Source of the DNA: Fidelibacterota bacterium
Lineage (GTDB): Bacteria; Fidelibacterota; UBA8477; JABMPR01
Direction of reading: 5' to 3'
DNA: 64,000 nt
Assembly (NCBI GenBank): GCA_018673925.1
Contig: JABHBL010000043.1
Location: 1 to 64,000 of the forward strand
Shown in pieces: positions 7,606 to 15,217 of the stretch (positions are counted from its first letter, which is position 1; the number at the start of each line of letters is the position of its first letter). Position numbers and translations under genes: made by a program. The notes under the pieces are model-generated. The model searched no databases. It saw nothing but the letters and a program-made list of their open reading frames with translations, and was not told the DNA's origin.

Positions 7606-8877
7606 TTAGGTAATCACTGGTGCTTTGACTTTGTAGATAAAAACAAACAAGCCGAGAAGCACAAACCCCAGACTTAGAGTGTAGAGAAATGTGGTCCCCA
7701 GGGTTTCGACAATCAAACCAGCAATTGATATATATATAATAATAAAGGGTGCAATGGCGGTATCCAGAGCTGCGTAATAGAATTTCCGGTCACCCCCTTC
7801 TCCGGCAAACTCGTAGACAAAAACCATAAAAGATGACTGTCCTGCTCCAAAACCCATCCCGATAAAAAGAAACACCAGATAAGCCATCCAGGGTTCAGTG
7901 GCCAGGATGGCAGTCAAACCTGCCAGAAAATGACCAACAAAAAATCCGCTGATGGCAATCTTACGACCGAAGATGTCTCCGAGATAACCAAAAACGATAT
8001 TGAAAATAGCCTGTCCTACAACCAGGAAGAAGGTGAATGTCCCAGCAGAGCTCAGGGGTAGATCAAAGCGATCCTGTAGATCGACTCCGTAGAATGCCAA
8101 AGGCATCATCGTGGCAGCTGCCAGTGCTCGGCTATATATGTAATGACGAAAATTCTTATCATCCCGGTAAATGGCTTTCAAACGCCGCCACCATCTCTCA
8201 ACTTTTTCTGTATTAATAGTGGGAAGATGAATAACCCGCATGAAAATAAAGAAGACATTTCCCACTAGAATCGCCACTGTCATAATCAAAAATGCTGTGC
8301 CAAAATTTCTCGGAAAGCTCAAGGTCTCGATGGCTAATACTTCCTTAAGAACATAGCCTCCCAACATTCCACAAATGGCATTCACTGTGAATGTAATTCC
8401 AAAAAATCTTCCCCGACGGCCTGCAACAGTAACTGAAGCTAGAAAATCAGCCCAAACAGGTACCAAAAAACCTACACCCAGAGACCATATCACCCAGAGG
8501 ATCAAATAAACCATGATCCCTGTTTGGCCGATAAATTCAAAGTGGTAAAAAGCCAGACCAATCATGAACGCGATGGGTGCCATACCGAAATGTAGGCCAA
8601 CATTCCATTCCTTTACGTGGGGAGAATTCCGAAAAAGTGTGGCAGAGAGTAATTGTGGAATAGCCACCAGCAGAATGAATCCACCTGGAATGAGACCAAT
8701 AATAAACGCAGAAGCCCCCAATTGAGCCAAAAACATGGGGATGACTGAATTCATATTGTGGAAAGCCATGGCGAAACCCCACAAGCCCTCGCCGGTTGCA
8801 TTGAGTATGGTATTGCGTGTATGAATCTGCTGTGGATTTGAACTCTGCATGCCTGGAATGTAATCCGTGGCTGGCAT
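7606..8877 (-). CDS. Major facilitator superfamily transporter
   Basis: About 424 residues with 12 hydrophobic segments; the loop GYLGDIFGRKIA fits the MFS cytosolic motif A region of the second half. The protein is an inner-membrane secondary carrier of unknown substrate. The start is uncertain: ATG 8877, ATG 8850 and a TTG at 8925 are all in frame, none with a convincing ribosome site. I chose 8877 because it leaves a 90-bp gap to the divergent aldolase gene for two promoters. No partner gene indicates what it carries. Confidence 0.8.
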   Translation of the reverse strand: MPATDYIPGMQSSNPQQIHTRNTILNATGEGLWGFAMAFHNMNSVIPMFLAQLGASAFIIGLIPGGFILLVAIPQLLSATLFRNSPHVKEWNVGLHFGMAPIAFMIGLAFYHFEFIGQTGIMVYLILWVIWSLGVGFLVPVWADFLASVTVAGRRGRFFGITFTVNAICGMLGGYVLKEVLAIETLSFPRNFGTAFLIMTVAILVGNVFFIFMRVIHLPTINTEKVERWWRRLKAIYRDDKNFRHYIYSRALAAATMMPLAFYGVDLQDRFDLPLSSAGTFTFFLVVGQAIFNIVFGYLGDIFGRKIAISGFFVGHFLAGLTAILATEPWMAYLVFLFIGMGFGAGQSSFMVFVYEFAGEGGDRKFYYAALDTAIAPFIIIYISIAGLIVETLGTTFLYTLSLGFVLLGLFVFIYKVKAPVIT

Positions 8878-8967
8878 CAAATAATATTTTGATTTGGTGC
8901 TCTGAAATGAAAGATTGGGACACAACTACGGCGTCAAAGGTAGTAAAAAGAGGCGGAGAGAAGAGAT

Positions 8968-9609
8968 ATGTCCATTTTCATTGATTCAGCAAATATTTCA
9001 GAGGTTAAAACAGCCCTGGAACTGGGATGGGTTCAAGGAATTACAACCAACCCATTGCTACTGGCCCAGTCTGATCTGGGGCCTTCAGCATTATTGGTTT
9101 CACTTCGAAAGTTGAGTGGTGGACCCATCTTTTATCAATTGACTTCAAACAGCTTTGAAACATCCATCGCCGAAGCCCACCAAGCTCTGGAACTCCTTGA
9201 GAAGCAACTGGTGATTAAATTACCACCCACTGAATTAGGATTTAAATTGTGCGCAGAACTGTCTTCTCGCATCCCCTGTTGCCCCACAGCCATCTATTCA
9301 CCTGCTCAAGCCCTGGTAGCCAGAGAAGCTGGTGCACAATACCTGGCTGTTTATGTGAATAGAGCCACAAGACTCATGGGGGACGGATTAAAATTGGTTG
9401 AGGATATTGCTACAGTCTTGGAGGGCAGTCAAACCAAGCTTTTAGCCGCCAGTTTGAAATCACCCGACGAGGCCACCCTGGCATTTTTAGCAGGAGCACA
9501 ACATCTCACCTTACCTTATTCAACCCTGAAGGAAATGTCCAGACATCCCTTAAGTGATGAAGCGATCCAACAATTCAATTTTGAGGGGAAAGGGTTAAAC
9601 CAGGCCTAA
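8968..9609 (+). CDS. Transaldolase / fructose-6-phosphate aldolase family protein
   Basis: 213 residues, the size of the short TalC/FSA class (canonical transaldolase is above 300). Conserved features: FIDSANISEVKTALELGWVQGITTNP at the start and the Schiff-base lysine K84 in VIKLPPTELGF. It would catalyse transfer or cleavage of a dihydroxyacetone unit on sugar phosphates in the cytosol. A purine-rich ribosome site (GGAGAGAAG) precedes the ATG. Its 3' end overlaps the convergent ptb-like gene by 15 bases. Transaldolase and FSA activities cannot be separated from sequence here. Confidence 0.85.
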   Translation: MSIFIDSANISEVKTALELGWVQGITTNPLLLAQSDLGPSALLVSLRKLSGGPIFYQLTSNSFETSIAEAHQALELLEKQLVIKLPPTELGFKLCAELSSRIPCCPTAIYSPAQALVAREAGAQYLAVYVNRATRLMGDGLKLVEDIATVLEGSQTKLLAASLKSPDEATLAFLAGAQHLTLPYSTLKEMSRHPLSDEAIQQFNFEGKGLNQA

Positions 9610-10455
9610 CAGGATTGAGCGATATTTCGTCTCAGCATCGTCAGAACGACTTAAAAGAATAACCGGAACACTGGCGCCAACAATTACTCCACCAACCTTG
9701 CATCCCCCAAGAGCTGATAGCCCCTTCACAAGATGATTGGCCGCCGTGGTACTGGGCATAAGAAAAACATCAATTTCACCTGCAATTTCAGACTCCAAAC
9801 CCTTTTTTGTGGCCGCCTCACGGGACAGTGCCACATCGGGTGCAATGGGTCCTTCAATGGAAACCTTTTTTGACAAGACTTTAACTACTTTTTGGGCAAT
9901 AATGGTCTCAGGAATTTTCTTACTCACTGTCTCAACCAGAGTCATCATTCCAAAATGGGGACTTTCAATACCTAACAATTTGAGATATTGAGTAATATTC
10001 ACGACCATTTGCTGGTATACATTTTCATCGAGATGAAGATTTATGCCTCCGTCACTGATAAAGAGTAATTTGTGATAATGGGGAGACTCGATGACTGCGA
10101 TATGATTTAGAAGTTCACCTTGGCGCAAACCCGTATCCCTATTCAGAATAGCCCGCAGAAGATCTCCGGTCTGGATTTTCCCCTTCATAAGTAAATCAGC
10201 TTTATCGGCATGGATGTAATTAATGGCATCGATTGCAGGATTTTGGCTATCCACGATTTCAAAGCTAGAGGCGTCAGGGGGATTGAGTGATTCAATTTTC
10301 CGGGAATTTCCAAACAGGATAAAGCGGGCAAGCCCCTCTTCCTGAGCTCTCTTAGCCGCTTCAATAAGAACAGGGTCCTCAGCGGCAACGAGAGCCACCC
10401 GTTTAGGCTGGGAATCCTTGACCATTTGATGAAGTTCGTTGAAGCTAGATATCAT
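9595..10455 (-). CDS. ptb: Phosphate acetyl/butyryltransferase family enzyme (Ptb-like)
   Basis: 286 residues, close to phosphate butyryltransferase (about 300) and shorter than Pta. Family features include KADLLMKGKIQTGDLLRAIL, the DGGINLHLD loop, EGPIAPDVALS and the C-terminal VGGVIVGASVPVILLSRSD. The reaction is acyl-CoA + Pi to acyl-phosphate + CoA. No butyrate/acetate kinase follows, so it may work in acyl-phosphate supply rather than energy-yielding fermentation. Its leader (10456-10556) carries two competing inverted repeats. Chain-length preference is not readable from sequence. Confidence 0.85.
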   Translation of the reverse strand: MISSFNELHQMVKDSQPKRVALVAAEDPVLIEAAKRAQEEGLARFILFGNSRKIESLNPPDASSFEIVDSQNPAIDAINYIHADKADLLMKGKIQTGDLLRAILNRDTGLRQGELLNHIAVIESPHYHKLLFISDGGINLHLDENVYQQMVVNITQYLKLLGIESPHFGMMTLVETVSKKIPETIIAQKVVKVLSKKVSIEGPIAPDVALSREAATKKGLESEIAGEIDVFLMPSTTAANHLVKGLSALGGCKVGGVIVGASVPVILLSRSDDAETKYRSILLGLV

Positions 10456-10475
10456 TTCTAATCCCCGTAACTAAT

Positions 10476-10541
10476 AAAAAGAGCTGGAGACCTCGACAAG
10501 CTCAGTCATCAGCTCTTTCCTGGACGTTGAGCCTGTCGAAA
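10476..10541 (-). terminator. Terminator-like hairpin interlocked with a second inverted repeat, ptb leader
   Basis: In transcript order on the minus strand: TCGACAGGCTCA (10539-10528), AAAGAGCTG (10518-10510), TGAGCTTGTCGA (10504-10493), CAGCTCTTT (10486-10478), then U-rich TTATTAG. The second and fourth arms pair perfectly over 9 bp and with the U tract form an intrinsic terminator. The first and third pair over 12 bp with one mismatch. The A-B-A'-B' order makes the two helices mutually exclusive or a pseudoknot. It ends 21 bases before the ptb start. It may also just be the terminator of the upstream barrel gene. Confidence 0.55.
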
Positions 10542-10556
10542 TGTCAATTAACTATT

Positions 10557-11150
10557 TTATTCTCCCAGAAAGGATCTAATTCCAAATTTTATCAGTAGCT
10601 GTTGGGTATCAATATCGGCTGCATCCGTACCCTTTTCAAAATTGTATTCGGCTTCAACGGTAAGACCCACATTTTTCGCTAAATTCAAAAGGAGACCTGC
10701 GCTGGCAACGAGACCTAATTCAGATTCATCTCTATATAATTCATCATCATTATAGAGTGTTTTATTCACAAGATAGTTGGCTCCACCCTTTATAAAGGGA
10801 GTTAACTCACTCTTCTTGCCACCAAAAAAGAAATAGACCCTTGGTCCCAGTGACATGGTGACACCTTCCAGAACATCTGGATCGTCTTCATCACCACTCT
10901 CTTGCATGGATTTTACGTAACCAAGATCAATTCCAGCTGCAAACTGTGGAAACAGGAATAGAGCAAGGTCCGTATTAATACCCCAGACGGAAGCTCTCAA
11001 ATCTTGACTCAGGTCAGTCTGGTAGGTTCCAGATCCTGAAATCATGATGGTTCCCGATGCCCTTGATGTGGAATAAGTGCTCTGCCCGTATGCTATATTT
11101 AGCATCCCCATGAGCCCCAAAGCAACAAGCAGTGTCATTAATTTTCTCAT
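10557..11150 (-). CDS. Predicted small outer-membrane beta-barrel protein
   Basis: 197 residues beginning MRKLMTLLVALGLMG, a Sec signal peptide cleaved near AYGQ. The mature part is rich in alternating beta strands with glycine/aromatic residues (VTMSLGPRVYFFFGG, ELTPFIKGGANYLV, VGLTVEAEYNF) and ends LLIKFGIRSFLGE, like 8-stranded barrels of the OmpW/OmpA-like porin fold group. The function is unknown. I chose ATG 11150, preceded by GGAGATAAAC; a longer reading from 11174 overlaps the previous stop. It follows the DUF190 gene by 20 bases and may be co-transcribed. Confidence 0.7.
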   Translation of the reverse strand: MRKLMTLLVALGLMGMLNIAYGQSTYSTSRASGTIMISGSGTYQTDLSQDLRASVWGINTDLALFLFPQFAAGIDLGYVKSMQESGDEDDPDVLEGVTMSLGPRVYFFFGGKKSELTPFIKGGANYLVNKTLYNDDELYRDESELGLVASAGLLLNLAKNVGLTVEAEYNFEKGTDAADIDTQQLLIKFGIRSFLGE

Positions 11151-11170
11151 GTTTATCTCCTTAAGTTTAC

Positions 11171-12427
11171 TCACTTTTTAAAAAGCGATGAAAAATAGTC
11201 CTTCATATCATCTTCTGTGTGATTCTTATCATAATTCTTTGACTTTGGCTGGGGAGCTTCATCCGCTTCATCAGCCGGCGATTCCTCATGCTCTTTATCA
11301 GCTGTTTTTTCATTCTCAGAGTCTAAATCGACATCAACCTCACTAGCTTCACCGGCTTGTTTTAGCATATCGTCAAAGTTGCTTTCAAAATTCTTATTAG
11401 TCTTGTCAAATAACTCATCAAGTTCGTCATCCGTCTGCGATTCTGCAAATTCAGTTTTATCAGATGTATCTTCATCGGATTCGTGGAGATCATCCATGTC
11501 TAGATTTTTCTCATCACCATCTTCATCCTGGGTTTCACTCAGATCTCCCAATTGTAAAACAGGAGCATCCTCTTCATCTTCTTCAATAAATGGGTCACTT
11601 TCGATTTCAATAACTTCTTCTTCAGCATTATCCACGTTTTGATCATCGTCCAGAAGCTCAAAATCTGGAGTTTCCGACTTGTCTCCCTCCCCTTCAACCA
11701 AGGAGTCTCCTTCAATGTGGAGATCAGGGGTTTCGTTTTCCTCATCTTCAGAGCTTTTCTCCGGGTCTGTTCCTGAAGGTTCAGTAGTGTCTACAACATC
11801 ATCATCAAAAGATGGCGTCTCAAGATCGGGAGTATCATCAATGTCCACTTCCATTTTTTGATGCTCATCTGGCTCAAGAAACTCTGAGTTCAATGGTTCA
11901 TTATCTTCGGGCGTACTGGTTGCTTCGTCATGCACATCATAATCAGAGGTGACAGAATCATCTGCATCATCATCCATAGTCTCATCAGCGTATTCCTGTT
12001 TTGATTCTGGCGTATTTGACACGGGATTATCTTCATCAAATATTTTTGACTGATCCTCGTTCTTTTGATCCTCAAAATTATCAGCGTCATCATCTGTGGC
12101 GTTGAATTTGGTAATCCGGACATCGGTTCTAGTAAGCAGTCCGTCTTTTATCATGGGGCGAATACGTTCGATATACCTGTCAATTCGATTTCCTCTGCCT
12201 TGAAATTCTAATACAACTGGCAAGTTTTCAGAAGACCGAAGAATCTTTAGCTTTGTGGATTCATCTTGAGCGCCAAAGAAACCTTTGTCCCCAATGGTGA
12301 CGGTTCCACCAGATAGGCGACTGTTGAAGGCAATCTCCAAAAGCAGCTCATATAGGACTATCCCTTCATACTTATCGTTTTTACTGATAAATATGCAGAG
12401 TTTTTGTCCTAAGTAATCTTCATCCAT
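11171..12427 (-). CDS. DUF190-type protein with about 300-residue acidic tail
   Basis: 418 residues in two very different parts. Residues 1-105 (DEDYLGQKLCIFISKNDKY ... YIERIRPMIKDGLLTRTDVRI) match the DUF190 fold, a small ferredoxin-like domain often encoded beside crcB. From about 108 to 400 the sequence is almost entirely Asp, Glu, Ser, Thr and Asn, low in complexity and surely disordered. The last 20 residues become basic/aromatic again (DDMKDYFSSLFKK). DUF190 proteins are normally about 100-120 residues. It sits 18 bases downstream of crcB. The tail may chelate cations or be a real giant linker; its role is unknown. Confidence 0.75.
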   Translation of the reverse strand: MDEDYLGQKLCIFISKNDKYEGIVLYELLLEIAFNSRLSGGTVTIGDKGFFGAQDESTKLKILRSSENLPVVLEFQGRGNRIDRYIERIRPMIKDGLLTRTDVRITKFNATDDDADNFEDQKNEDQSKIFDEDNPVSNTPESKQEYADETMDDDADDSVTSDYDVHDEATSTPEDNEPLNSEFLEPDEHQKMEVDIDDTPDLETPSFDDDVVDTTEPSGTDPEKSSEDEENETPDLHIEGDSLVEGEGDKSETPDFELLDDDQNVDNAEEEVIEIESDPFIEEDEEDAPVLQLGDLSETQDEDGDEKNLDMDDLHESDEDTSDKTEFAESQTDDELDELFDKTNKNFESNFDDMLKQAGEASEVDVDLDSENEKTADKEHEESPADEADEAPQPKSKNYDKNHTEDDMKDYFSSLFKK

Positions 12428-12445
12428 AAATTCTTCCCGTTTCTA

Positions 12446-12844
12446 TCACCACAATTTAGCGATGCTAACCCCAGCCCAAACAGCAATAAGTGTCCCCATA
12501 ACGTTAGCCAGAATATTTAATCCAGCAAACATCCATTCTCCATCTCGAGCAAGATTTAACGTCTCCAATGAGAAGGTTGAATAGGTGGTAAATGCCCCAA
12601 GCAAACCAACCAGTAAAAACAGTCTCATTTCCTGACTTACGATCATCTTTTCTATGAAGAGGGTAGCCAGTAAACCCAAAATGAAACTCCCCAATATGTT
12701 TACTGATAGGGTCCCATAGGGGAACCGGTCACCTAGACGTTGAGCAAGTCCACTGAGCCAAAATCGTCCAATCGCCCCGATAAAGCCACCCGTTCCAACG
12801 GCCAGTATTTTACTAAAATCTAGCATCCTAGTGTTCCACTTCAT
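12446..12844 (-). CDS. crcB: Fluoride exporter CrcB/Fluc
   Basis: 132 residues, four transmembrane helices, the usual size for a Fluc subunit. Diagnostic motifs are GGFIGAIGRFWLS, YGTLSVNILGSFILG (pore Asn) and the TTYSTFSLE phenylalanine-box loop. Two antiparallel subunits form a fluoride channel in the inner membrane. The start is either ATG 12844, overlapping the upstream CPBP gene by 17 bases, or ATG 12826; neither has a clear ribosome site, so translational coupling is likely. No fluoride riboswitch is seen upstream. The DUF190 partner follows. Confidence 0.93.
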   Translation of the reverse strand: MKWNTRMLDFSKILAVGTGGFIGAIGRFWLSGLAQRLGDRFPYGTLSVNILGSFILGLLATLFIEKMIVSQEMRLFLLVGLLGAFTTYSTFSLETLNLARDGEWMFAGLNILANVMGTLIAVWAGVSIAKLW

Positions 12845-13682
12845 GGGGTAGTGGAATCAAATAGACTTCCTCGCAAACCACGGTTTTCATGCTTTTAAAA
12901 TAATTCCAGCCCACAACGAAAAGGACTGCGGAAACGATGATCCAGGTCCACCCCAGATCAGCGAGAGTAGATGTCTCTTCATCCAGGCTCAGAAATAGTC
13001 CTGAAAATGCTGAAAAATTAAACAAGGCATGTGTGAGTATGGGGATAAGTATATTACCTGTTTTAGCCATGAACCATGCCAGTAGCAGTCCCAGGGAAAT
13101 GAGTTCCACCATAGCTGGAAAGTAGAAGAGATAGCCCACATGGAAGAGGGCGAAAATAATGGTTGGTATGATCATGGCGGGAACCACGGATCCAAAATGA
13201 TAAAACAGACTTTGCTGAAGGAGACCTCTAAACAAAAATTCTTCGACAATGGGAGCCACAAGGACAGCTGCAGATATCAGGATTACGTTAGCCAGAATGC
13301 CACCATCAAAAAGGGTCTCATCCATTTGCTGGAGAAAATCTGGTATTGGAAAATAGGGTAAAATGAGAACCTCAAACACTGAGACCAAACCGATCACTCC
13401 AGCAATGAACAGAACCGACATGCCAACAGTAACTGGTGATACCTTTTGGAGAGGTAATACATCGAGGAGGGCAATTTTTCGCTGGTTTAGGATGAATAGG
13501 GGTGGGGCAAGGATAGCCACTTCACCTAGAAACATGATTAGCCGATCGAGTAAGGCGGTATTCTCCATTCCAGATATCATACTCTGGAGACTCAGTCCTA
13601 CAAACAAGCCAATAAACATGCTTGAGGCTACCATAAAGTAGGCTTCTCGTGTACTAAAAATATGAAATGAAAATCGTCTCAA
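12828..13682 (-). CDS. CPBP-family intramembrane metalloprotease
   Basis: 284 residues with about eight hydrophobic segments. The CPBP (Rce1-like) motifs are complete: E147-E148-F-L-F-R152 (EExxxR), H181 in IFALFH and H218 in THALFN. Family members are membrane proteases of prenyl-CAAX or bacteriocin-related substrates, but many bacterial copies have no known target. It is the first gene of a leftward run CPBP-crcB-DUF190-barrel, with the rplI terminator behind it (13722-13772), so its promoter must lie in 13683-13721 or within that terminator region. Confidence 0.88.
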   Translation of the reverse strand: MRRFSFHIFSTREAYFMVASSMFIGLFVGLSLQSMISGMENTALLDRLIMFLGEVAILAPPLFILNQRKIALLDVLPLQKVSPVTVGMSVLFIAGVIGLVSVFEVLILPYFPIPDFLQQMDETLFDGGILANVILISAAVLVAPIVEEFLFRGLLQQSLFYHFGSVVPAMIIPTIIFALFHVGYLFYFPAMVELISLGLLLAWFMAKTGNILIPILTHALFNFSAFSGLFLSLDEETSTLADLGWTWIIVSAVLFVVGWNYFKSMKTVVCEEVYLIPLPHEVEH

Positions 13683-13721
13683 TGGGTGCCATCTTTTTTA
13701 TCAAATTGCAGTATCTAAAAA

Positions 13722-13772
13722 CAAAAACGGGGTGAAAATGAAAGTTGAGACAACAACCATCACTTTCACCCC
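13722..13772 (-). terminator. Intrinsic terminator after rplI
   Basis: On the minus strand GGGGTGAAA (13772-13764) pairs with TTTCACCCC (13737-13729) and is followed by GTTTTTGTTTTT. It lies 25 bases beyond the rplI stop and ends the ribosomal protein transcription unit. Confidence 0.85.
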
Positions 13773-13796
13773 ATTAATAACAGTCAGGGAGTCAGG

Positions 13797-14240
13797 CTAT
13801 TCTTTGATAACCCAGACTTTGACTTCAGCTTTGATATCAGTAGCAACCTTTATTGGGACATTATAGATGCCCAGGGCCTTGAGAGGTTCCTCAAGCAGGA
13901 TGTCACGTTTGTCAATCTCATAGCCTTTGCCGGCCAGAAGTTCTGCTATATCAGCGGCAGTTACGGCACCAAAGACCTTATCTTCCTCGCCAACCTTCAC
14001 TGAGGTTTCCAGAGAAAGGTTTCCAAGCTTGGCAGCCAGTTGCTCAGCCTGTGCTGTAGCACGAGCGTTGCGATTATCCTTTAATTTCTTCTCTTCTTCA
14101 AACACACGAGAGAAACTGCGGGTCGCTGGATAAGCCAGTTTTTGGGGAATAAGATAATTGCGGGCAAATCCATCTTTTACATTGACGGTTTCGCCAGCCA
14201 GACCCAGGGATTCGACATCTTCACGTAGAATTATTTTCAT
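13797..14240 (-). CDS. rplI: 50S ribosomal protein L9
   Basis: 147 residues, standard length. The N-terminal domain (MKIILREDVESLGLAGETVNVKDGFARNYLIP, the first part of which is diagnostic) is joined by the long helix (FEEEKKLKDNRNARATAQAEQLAAKL) to the C-terminal domain with VFGAVTAADIAELL. It binds 23S rRNA near the L1 stalk and helps maintain frame. Last gene of rpsF-rpsR-rplI, ending at a clear terminator. Confidence 0.98.
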   Translation of the reverse strand: MKIILREDVESLGLAGETVNVKDGFARNYLIPQKLAYPATRSFSRVFEEEKKLKDNRNARATAQAEQLAAKLGNLSLETSVKVGEEDKVFGAVTAADIAELLAGKGYEIDKRDILLEEPLKALGIYNVPIKVATDIKAEVKVWVIKE

Positions 14241-14256
14241 GATCAGATCCTCTCTC

Positions 14257-14490
14257 TTAGGCGTTCTTTACGTCATTGGTATATGGCAATAAAGCAATAT
14301 TCCGTGCACGCTTGATAGCTGTTACCAGTCCCCTTTGATGTAGAGCGCAAGTACCTGTGATACGACGAGGTAAAATTTTGCCCTGCTCTGTCACGAAGCG
14401 ACGTAGCATAGAGGGGTTTTTGTAATCAATTTCCATTTTCTTGTTTTCACAGAATTTGCAAATCTTTTTTCTATAGGTGAACATTTTCAT
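14257..14490 (-). CDS. rpsR: 30S ribosomal protein S18
   Basis: 77 residues. The core [20 protein letters not shown] is diagnostic. It carries four potential zinc ligands (C11, C14, C48, H51: KKICKFC and TCALH), the zinc-binding form of S18. It pairs with S6 on the 30S platform. It lies 31 bases after rpsF and 16 before rplI. Confidence 0.97.
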   Translation of the reverse strand: MKMFTYRKKICKFCENKKMEIDYKNPSMLRRFVTEQGKILPRRITGTCALHQRGLVTAIKRARNIALLPYTNDVKNA

Positions 14491-14521
14491 ATAGAATACT
14501 CTCTTTCTCTAATCCGGCCGA

Positions 14522-15205
14522 TTACTCTGCGTCCGCAGGCTTTTCAGCTTCTTCTTCAGGTGTTTCGTCAGCGGATTCTTCAACTTCTGCTTCAGGAGTT
14601 GCAGGCTCTTCGGCCACTTCAACTTCCTCAACAACTTCTTCAGCTGCTTCCTCTGTGACTTCAACCGGTGTCTCTTCACTCACTTCGGCTGTTTCAGTTT
14701 TTTCCTCAGTTGCTTCAGCTGCAACTTCAGCCACTCCAGTGTCTTCCTCAACTACTTCATCAGAAGTTTCAGCTGCCGGTGCAGGTGCTGCTTCTTCCTG
14801 ATTTTCATAGCGTCTGGGTCTGTGACCGTCCCTTGAATCTCTAGAATCTCTGCCACCAGGACGTCTTCCGCGTTCAGCTTCAAAAGCCTGTGGAACAGCC
14901 AAAGTCTCAAAATCAGGAAATTCATCTAGACGGATTGTCATGTAATGAAGTACACCTGATTCAATTTCAAACTCACGTGCCAGCTCTGAGATATCTGGGT
15001 TTTCGCCTTGAAAATGCATTAAGATATAATTTCCATAGCGTTCTTTATCGATAGCGTAGGCCAGTTTGCGTTTGCCCCAATGTTGGGTATTTGCAAGCTC
15101 ACCGCCTACGTTCTTTAGGACTTCTTCCACTCTTGCAACAACGGCGGAGATTCCTTCACTATCAAAGTTGATATTTACAATATAAAGGCACTCATACTTT
15201 TTCAA
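14522..15205 (-). CDS. rpsF: 30S ribosomal protein S6 with long acidic C-terminal extension
   Basis: 227 residues, about twice the usual 95-135. Residues 1-105 are a normal S6 domain ([45 protein letters not shown]). After a short Arg/Gly/Asp linker ([15 protein letters not shown]) comes a tail of about 95 residues made mostly of Glu, Ala, Val, Thr and Pro. S6 in some bacteria carries a poly-Glu tail, added by RimK; here a much longer acidic tail is encoded in the gene. ssb, which often lies between rpsF and rpsR, is absent. Confidence 0.96.
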   Translation of the reverse strand: MKKYECLYIVNINFDSEGISAVVARVEEVLKNVGGELANTQHWGKRKLAYAIDKERYGNYILMHFQGENPDISELAREFEIESGVLHYMTIRLDEFPDFETLAVPQAFEAERGRRPGGRDSRDSRDGHRPRRYENQEEAAPAPAAETSDEVVEEDTGVAEVAAEATEEKTETAEVSEETPVEVTEEAAEEVVEEVEVAEEPATPEAEVEESADETPEEEAEKPADAE

Positions 15206-15217
15206 GAGCGAACCTCC

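Noticed and set aside
11379-11861. Serine-rich frames on the plus strand
   Set aside because: They are antisense reading of the Asp/Glu-rich tail of the DUF190 gene.
12446-12844. Fluoride riboswitch for crcB
   Set aside because: crcB starts inside the previous gene and no crcB-motif RNA was found upstream of 13682.
14257-15205. Missing ssb between rpsF and rpsR as a possible loss
   Set aside because: rpsF-rpsR-rplI without ssb is normal in FCB-type genomes; ssb can lie elsewhere.
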